A stretch of DNA of 13,620 bases from Baffinella frigidus (Eukaryota > Cryptophyceae > Cryptomonadales > Baffinellaceae). Position numbers and translations under genes: made by a program. Below, piece by piece: positions 1 through 6,850 of this stretch. Every line of letters begins with the position of its first letter. The first letter of the stretch is position 1. The stretch is taken from NCBI GenBank assembly GCA_026770585.1, contig MU646373.1, forward strand, positions 747,631 through 761,250, in the 5' to 3' direction. Below the pieces are notes generated by a model that was given only the letters and a program-made list of their open reading frames with translations, did not search any database and had not been told where the DNA came from.

Positions 1-102
1 GGGGTTGGGGGTTGGGGTTCGGGGTTTGGGGTTTAGGGTTTAGGGTTTAGGGTTTGGGGTTCAGGGTTTAGGGTTTAGGGTTTAGGGTTTAGTGTTTAGG
101 GT

Positions 103-161
<59 letters not shown>

Positions 162-183
162 TGGTTGAGGGTTGATGGCTGAG
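1..183 (+). repeat. telomere-like heptamer array (TTTAGGG to TTGAGGG)
   Basis: G-rich on the plus strand. It begins as TTTGGGG/TTTAGGG and homogenises to TTGAGGG from about 100. It runs off the left edge. Confidence 0.95.
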
Positions 184-560
184 GCTTGTTGGCTGAGGGG
201 GCAGCGGGGCTCTGTGTGGCATGCGCAGGTAGGTCACACGGGGGAAGCGCTGCTCCCCTCTCCCTGCTCCCCTCTCCCAGAAGGACACACTCGAGATACG
301 TTCCACGGGGAAAGCACTCCGCTCTCCATGGCAGCATCCTCAGCATTCACACGAGCCAGCGATACCAACCCAGTACGCTAACCTCCCCTGCCCAAGGGTG
401 ACTGATCCCCACATTCCAGGCGCTTGAGAGCCCGTGGCCCAGTCCCTCGAGGGATACATCCCCGTGTAGGATGACCGGGGCCAGCGATACCGACGCAGGA
501 CGCTAACTTCCCCGCCACCCTTCCTAGCATCGGCGCCGATGCCCTGCCGCCTTGAAGGGA
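184..560. other. unique island with a direct repeat
   Basis: No gene that I can support. It holds a tandem GCTCCCCTCTCCC pair and a plus-strand CAG acceptor-like site at about 281. It also holds a diverged direct repeat of about 33 bp (355-387 and 482-514; core gccagcgatacc) 127 bp apart. Open frames exist on both strands, but none shows domain-like sequence. Confidence 0.5.
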
Positions 561-596
561 GGACGCACGCTCACCCCGGGAGGAGGGTGTGGACCT

Positions 597-822
597 CTCT
601 CTCTCGCTCGCTCTCGCTCTCTCTCTCTCTCGCTTTCTCTCGCTCTCGCTCTCGCTCTCTCTCGATCTCTCTCGATCTCTCGATCTCTGGTAGGAGGGTG
701 CAGAACTCGCTCTCTCTCTCCCTCTCTCCCTCCCTCCCTCTCCCTCGCTCTCCCTCTCTCGCTCGCTCGCTCTCCCTCTCCCTTTCTCCCCCTCTCTCTC
801 CCTCTCTCTCTCTCTCTCTGGG
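597..822. repeat. compound CT/GA microsatellite with a triplicated spacer
   Basis: CT, CTCG and CTCC runs broken by three copies of an aggagggt-type spacer (580-592, 688-705, 819-835). On the minus strand each spacer reads ACCCTCCTNCCAG or CCGGG, resembling an acceptor or donor edge. Confidence 0.9.
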
Positions 823-848
823 AGGAGGGTTCGGAATCCTCGCTTTAC

Positions 849-1086
849 AAAAATGGCTCCAAAGGAGGGGTCGAAAATCTCTGGGCGGTGGTCGGACCTC
901 CCGCGGCCGGCAGAGTCCTTAATCTCCACATCCCCCCCCCCCTCCAGCAGGACCTCCTTTTTGGTCTTACCCTGTTTTTTGGTCTCACCCTCCGTCTTTT
1001 TGGGCTCGCCCTCCGTCCCTCCGCGGGGGGGCGGGGGGGAGGAGGTCTCTTGCTTCTTGAGAGCGTCGCGTAGGCCCAGGGTGCAC
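849..1086 (-). CDS. Lys/Glu/Pro-rich exon
   Basis: One leading base plus 79 codons after CCCCAG (1089-1087), ending at TTT before a GTAAAG donor (848). It opens CTLGLRDALKKQETSS, has a Pro run, then Lys-rich repeats (EGEPKKTEGETKKQGKTKK), and ends RPEIFDPSFGAIF. Homopolymer runs of 7 and 11 keep one frame open throughout, which supports coding. Reading past the donor gives a long Arg/Glu/Ser run from the GA microsatellite and stops at 378; I treat that as intron. I recognise no family; a basic, disordered nuclear or linker segment is possible. Whether it belongs to the TPR gene or to a separate downstream gene is open. Confidence 0.5.
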
Positions 1087-1090
1087 CTGG

Positions 1091-1126
1091 GGTAGGGTTG
1101 AGGGTTGGGGGTGTGGGGTTGAGAGT

Positions 1127-1207
<81 letters not shown>

Positions 1208-1246
1208 GGTTTGGGGTTGAGGGGTTGAGGGGTTGAGGGTTGAGGG
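1091..1246 (+). repeat. TTGAGGG array inside an intron
   Basis: Very regular TTGAGGG units. It fills almost all of the proposed minus-strand intron 1257-1087. Confidence 0.93.
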
Positions 1247-1257
1247 CCCGCCGTGAC

Positions 1258-1293
1258 GGGTGCAGCGGGATCTCTTCTCGGAGAGAGAGGGGT
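1258..1293 (-). CDS. short exon upstream of the Lys-rich exon
   Basis: 36 nt after a GACAG acceptor (1296-1294), ending before GTCACG (1257). Read as one base, 11 codons and two bases, it gives PLSLREEIPLH, and the join to the exon at 1086 makes HPCTLGLRDALKKQE. The intron between (1257-1087, 171 nt) is almost pure heptamer array. The short length makes the call tentative. Confidence 0.4.
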
Positions 1294-1368
1294 CTGTCAG
1301 TCTAGGGGACAGGTATCGACAAAGGTCTCTCTCTATCTCTCTCTCTCTCTCTCTCGCAGGGCACTCAC

Positions 1369-1409
1369 CCCGGGTCCTTCTTGCGGCGCGTAGAATGTTA
1401 CCGAAGAGA
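1369..1409 (-). other. exon-like island with canonical GTGAGT donor
   Basis: On the minus strand a T-rich tract is followed by about 40 nt ending CCGGG/GTGAGT at 1368. One frame reads SSVTFYAPQEGPG but does not fit the phase of the exon at 1293; another that fits (ending RRKKDPG) needs an internal acceptor. On the plus strand the same place has a CT tract and CGCAG acceptor (1325-1359), so the strand is ambiguous. A second weak island, 1511 down to about 1452, reads AVELYLRKTGLAKKTKHL after a GCAG. Confidence 0.25.
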
Positions 1410-1411
1410 CT

Positions 1412-1796
1412 CCAGTACGAAAAAAAAAATAACTAAAAATCAACTAAAAAAATAACCAAATGTTTTGTTTTTTTGGCGAGCCCGGTTTTCCTCAGGTAGA
1501 GCTCGACAGCGCTGCGGGGCAACCCCCCCCCCCGCGAGGTACCGATTCCCGGGAAACCTTGCTACAAGTGTCTTCACGTTCCTGAATAGATTAAATCTCA
1601 GAGTTGGCTTGGCGTTTGAGCCATTTCGTACTTTTAGGGCTTTAAAATAGCTGGGTATGTACCATAAATCTTTTAGATGGACAGGTCCCGAAATAAAGTG
1701 TATTCAGGTCCGGGATGAAATCGGGGTGTCGTCAGACGGTGAAGGGGGAGAGGCGAGGCAGCATCAATTTGCAAAAGGCGTAGGGCCTCTCGATTA
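1412..1796. other. stretch without a confident gene
   Basis: A/T-rich tracts (1419-1475), a C-run at 1523-1533 and otherwise unique sequence. One weak exon-like island, minus strand 1511 to about 1452, has a protein-like peptide but no consistent partner. Confidence 0.4.
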
Positions 1797-1857
1797 TCAT
1801 CGAGGTCCTTTCTGAGGGTAATACAGGGGCTGGAGGGCAGGCGTGGCGAGTCCGGGA
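1797..1857 (-). CDS. terminal exon of the TPR gene
   Basis: After a TCTAG acceptor (1858) one base completes a Gly codon, then PGLATPALQPLYYPQKGPR and TGA at 1799-1797. The phase match with the phase-2 exon at 2011 across a 153-nt intron is good. The tail is short, Pro-rich and of unknown function. A donor-like GTATTA inside it (around 1825) could instead splice on to further minus-strand exons near 1511, so the true end of the gene is not certain. Confidence 0.55.
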
Positions 1858-4800
1858 CTAGATTTCATATGGAAACACTTATAACTTACACACTGGATCC
1901 AATGAAATTTACAACACATAACGACCTTTACTAGTAATATTGAAGAAAACGTGTAGTAATTTGGATTGAAATCCAGTTGATAAATTACAAGTGTTTCCAC
2001 ATGAGATTACCCCTTGTGGTGGGGGTCGTGGACGAGGCCCTGGCGGAAGTGTTTCTGAGCCTCGATCGCGCGTCCCCTGTGCATCGCGATGTCTCCCTGT
2101 CGTTTCGAAAGCGTTCAGTCCTGGGTGGCTTTCTGGGCACCCCGCGCAGCCACCCCCGAAAAGACAGGGACTTCAATGTCTCCAAGGGCGTGTGAGGGAC
2201 ACAAAAATGTATGGGATGTGGACGTATTTATATCACGCCGCCACGCGCTGACGATGCGACCCGGGGAAAGCCCGAGGCAAGCCCACATCTACAATACACT
2301 GCCAGGGCGGAGTTTTTGTATAAGTCAACTCAAGGCGAAAATCGATTTTCGAAGTACCCATTACGGGTACCTGGTTTGTAAGTTGACAGATTTTGTGGGT
2401 GAATTGACTGTTACAAAATCTCTGAATTCACAGTGCAATACGCCTCGTGCGGGCGGTCCGGATGTGTGGTATCTGTCTAGACGAGATGCCCGGTGGGGGG
2501 TGTCCTCTGGTACCAATCCACCCAACCAAGGTGAAATCGTTGAGCTGTGAGGGGCGGCGGGTTTATGGTTTAGGGTTTAGGGTTTAGGGTGTAGGGGTTA
2601 GGGTTGAGGGTTGAGGGTGTAGGGTTGAGGGTGTAGGGTTTGGGGTGTAGAGTTTAGGGTGTAGGGTTTAGGGTGTAGGGTTTAGGGTGTAGGGTTTAGG
2701 ATGTAGGGTGTAGGGTGTAGGGTGTAGGGTGCAGGATGTAGGGTGTAGGGTGTAGGGTGTAGGGTGTGGGTTGTGGGGTGTAGGGTGTAGGCACCATGCG
2801 TTCGTGGAGGCGGGGGAAGGCAGGATCGATGATAAGCCCGTCGAGACAGTCGCTGATCGCCTTGTCCATCTGCGAACAAGAGTCATAACCTGTTGATCTC
2901 GTGCCGCGACGGAAACTACTCCGGTGGGGGTTTTACCAGAACCTTCTCAGATTAGTCAACGGTCGTGGGCTCTGCATGCTGCTAGTGCGTGGGTGGTGGC
3001 TGTATCCCTTAAGTGGCCAGTGGGCGTATACGCCCTACCGTAGGGCCCTAGGACCTCCCTAAGACCTCGGTGAGATCAATTCTGACCCCACGGGCACTGA
3101 AGGGATACAAACTGGGTGGTGACTGCCCGGACAGAGATAAGTCTGTCTCGCCGCATCTCCCCTTCTCCTCGACAACTCCAGCACGGGAAACCCCTCGGGG
3201 GGGTTTGGCTCTGCCTGAGTCAATCAGATCTCCTCAGTTTTAGCTCTGCCTGAGTCAATCAGGTCTCCTCAAAATGAGGAGACCGGGGGTTGATTCCCCT
3301 GGTGTGCGGTACAAATCCGCCCACGTTTAGTGTGAAAACGACCAGTGAACCCGACTGAGGCAGAGCTGCACAGCACAGAGACCCGAGGCAAATGAGTTGT
3401 CCGGCGCTGGCAACAAAGTGCAGTCGTGGGGGGAAGAGTGCGGAGATGTGTTTGGCGTTCAGGGTGTAGCGTGTAGCCACTCAGAACACAACCGGGAACG
3501 TTCCTAAAGAGAATTGTTGGATTGTTTTTGAGGAAACACGACAAAAGTCGGCGATTCTTGGTCGCGTTACACCGGATATCCGTGCTTCGTAGCCTTTTGA
3601 GCGGGGTGTTGGGGTGTGGTTTAGTGTGTAGGGCGTAGGGTGTGAGGTGTAGGATGTACGGTGTAGGGTGTACGGTGTAGGGTGTAGGGTGTGGGGTGTA
3701 GGGTGTAGGGTGCAGGGTGCAGGGTGCAGGGTGTAGGGTGTAGGGTGTAGGGTGCAGGGTGTAGGGTGTAGGGTATGCACCTCCCCAGCCTTGAACGCGC
3801 AGAGAGCGCGGTTGGAGTACGCGGCAGGGTCGGACTTGAACGCAGCGATCGAGGCTGTGTACTTGGCGCGCGCCGCGGGGTACTTGCCCGCCTTGACCTG
3901 TGACGGTGGGAGTTTTCAAAACTTCCGTATCGGTGGGAGTTTTCAAAACAAGGTGAGAGTTTTCAAAACTTATGGGGCCTGACGGGGCACATCGCTCAGG
4001 CCCAACAGCAATCCGAAGCAGCTTACACCGAATCCTTCCAAGGAGTTCTGTTCATGCCTAGAACCCTGCAGTAGGAACTCCCTAGGGACCTAGGTGCTTG
4101 CCAGCCTTGACCTGTTAAGGTGCGAGTTTTCAAACCTTGAGGGACCTAGAAGATCATCGCTCAGCCCCACCAGCAACGCGAAGCAGCTTACTTCGGATCC
4201 TCTGAGGGAATAGAAGAGTTTTATTCATGCCTAGGACCCTACAGTAGAAAATCCCTAGGGAGCTAGGATTTTTCTACGGGAGATCGGGACGTAAAGTCAT
4301 GAGTTTTCATGGAGTTACGTGAAAAATACTACAGGAGAAACCCCGGGATTAGTTGCTTCGGGATGCTGGAGGTGATCTCCCACCCCGACATAAAAGGGTC
4401 TAGGGTTCAGGGTTCAGGGTTTTAAGGTTTAGGGTTTGGGGTTGAGGGTTGAGGGTTGAGGGCTGAGGGTTGAGGGATTAGGGTTTAGGGTTTAGGGTTT
4501 AGGGTTCAACGTCGGCGCGCGGTGCGTTGGCAGAATAGCTGGGAAGTCGAGGCTGGCATGCGCTCAGCCCTAAGCCCTAAGTCCTACGTACTTAGCACAA
4601 AGCACAAAGCACAAAGCACAAAGCACAAAGCCAGAAGCCAGAAGCCAGAAGCCCAAAGCCCTGAGGCCTAAGCCCAACGCCCAAAGCCCAAAGCCCAACG
4701 CCCAACGCCCTAAGCCACAAGCCCAAAGCCCCAAGCCCAAAGCTCCAAGCCCAAAGCTAGCCTCGCGAGGGCTGGTCGACTGGGGCGCGACCCTAACCCT

Positions 4801-6681
4801 AAACCCTAAACCCTAAACCCTAAACCCTAGACCCTAAACCCTAAACCCTAAACCCTAAACCCTAAACCCTAAACCCTAAATCCTAAACCCTTAACCCTAA
4901 CCCAGGTCGGGGCGCGACCAGCGCGTTCCCCTCATCCTTGAGAATCTTCCCCTGAGCTTCATTCTCCCCCTCCGGCGGACTGGCGCTCTTGCCCTCAGGT
5001 GGACTGGCGTTCTTGCCCTCGGGCAGACTGGAGCGCGTGGAGTCATCGGCAAAAGCGGCGACGCCGGGCGTGCTGGCGCGCACCCCCGCAGCCTGCCACG
5101 CCAGAGTGTTGGAAGCGGCCAAACGTCGATTCCAGGGGAAATTGTTCACTTTTGGCATGGTTGAACATCAAATGTGACGAATCGTGAAGGGAGCTACCCC
5201 CTGCAGCAGCCTGGCGTGCTGGCGTGCACCCCCGCAGCCTGTAAAGTCACTCCGGTCATCCTTCACGGGACTGTATCCAGAGACTGGACTTGCGGCGGAT
5301 CAAACCCCCGCAGCTTGCCACGCCAGAGTGTCGGAAGGGGTCGCCAAACGTCGATTCCCCGAGAGGAATATGGGGTAACTGTTTACTTTTGGCAAAGTTG
5401 AACATCAAATCTGACGAATCTTGAAGGGAGCTTTACCCTGCAGCAGTCTGGCGTGGTGGTGTAACGGCGGATCAACTTCTGCAAAAGTTGATCAACTTTC
5501 GCGAGAACCTGGCAGATTCTCGTGTTTTCGCAAACCTCCTACCTGGTTCCAAGCTCCCGCACGACCGGCCGTTTCCTCTGGGAACCCTAAAGGTTGCGAT
5601 CGAGGGGGCATCAAGAGAGACGAGAAAAGGGTGCAAGAACCTAATAGGGTAACGGACTAAAAATGGGGTAGTTGGGCCTACGGGATTGCCTAGAACCTCC
5701 TACTGTAGGCCAAAATCCCAGGACTTTTTGGTCATAGGAGCCCTACGGCCTACGGTAGGCAATACCGTAGGCCTAACTACCCCATTTTTTATCCGTTAGC
5801 CTATGAAACCGGCGGACGGGCGCAATGGTTTCGGGGAGCAGGTACCAGACTCTGCGGCCTCAACAGTTTGACTGAGTGTTTTCAGACGCGGGGCTTCGGA
5901 ACACTTTCTGTGTTTCAAGAGGGATGGCAGAGGTGCCTCGCTCATAAAAAACGCGCCCCCCCCAGGGCCCTACAGCAGCCCTATGCCTAGAGCCCCATGG
6001 TAGTCCTAGGGGGTGCGCATTTTCTGATGAGCGAGGTACCGCTCGGGAGGCTACGGAGCACATCTCCCCCGGATATCCGGGGATAATGTGGCCAACAATT
6101 ATTGACTGTTGGCGTGTTTCCTAAAAACCAATCCAACAATTGACTTTAGGAACGTTCTCCGTAGTGTTTCGAGTGGACTCTGTACCTTGAGTTGGTCAGC
6201 CCATTCCTGCAGTTTCTCCCGCGGGACCTGCCCGCAAGCCTCGCGTTTCAGGTCATCCTACACGCGTGTCCTCTCGCGTTTCAGGTCATCCTACCACTCG
6301 AGGCTGGAAGAGGGAGTATTTTAAATGTGTGGGTGTTAAAATTTGTACCAGTCACGAGCGGGACAGTGACACAGAAGCAGGGGGCATTCGAGGAGGGTGC
6401 GGGGGGGAGAAGTTGCGGGTTTAGGGTTTGGGCTTTGGGCTGTGGGGTGTGGGGTTCGGAGTTTGGGGTTTGGGGTTTGGGGTTTGGGGTTTGGGGTTTA
6501 GGGCTTGGGGTTCGGGGTTTGGGGTTTCGGGTTTCGGGTTTGGGATTTAGGGTTTAGGGGTTTGGGTTTAGGGGCAGACGTTGTCCTTGATCTTCGCGAG
6601 GAGTTCCGTGTACCTGGTTGAGGGTTTAGGGTTGAGGGTTTAGGGTTTGGGGTTCAGGGTTTAGGGTTGAGGGTTTAGGGT

Positions 6682-6720
<39 letters not shown>

Positions 6721-6807
6721 GGTTGCGGATACCCCTCCTTGGAGATCTTCGGCACGTTCAGAACTTCTTCCTCCCCCTTCCCCTTCCCCTTCCCCCCAAC
6801 CCTTCCC

Positions 6808-6850
<43 letters not shown>

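Noticed and set aside
1-183. Chromosome end / functional telomere
   Set aside because: The repeat is degenerate, and similar arrays in both orientations occur throughout the window.
82-381. Short ORFs with NPQPSTL-type tails at the left edge
   Set aside because: The tails are translated heptamer array (7 nt times 3 gives a 7-residue repeat); the rest lacks domain-like sequence.
378-922. Arg/Glu/Ser-rich and Ser/Leu-rich long ORFs on both strands
   Set aside because: They are translations of the CT/GA microsatellite; only the part upstream of the donor at 848 looks coding.
3242-3300. Possible tRNA or tRNA-derived SINE (ggttgattcccc resembles a B box)
   Set aside because: The B-box-like site lacks a key base, the A-box match is poor and no acceptor stem forms; a hairpin and tandem repeat explain the sequence better.
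3481-3780. TPYTLHP-rich minus-strand ORFs
   Set aside because: Array translation; the true TPR exon next door is in a different frame.
4511-4551. Extra exon ending at GAC/GTTGAACCC next to the array
   Set aside because: It would insert residues inside TPR1; direct joining of 4919 to 3897 gives an intact TPR.
4566-4757. CRISPR array
   Set aside because: Continuous short tandem repeat with no unique spacers, in a eukaryotic context.
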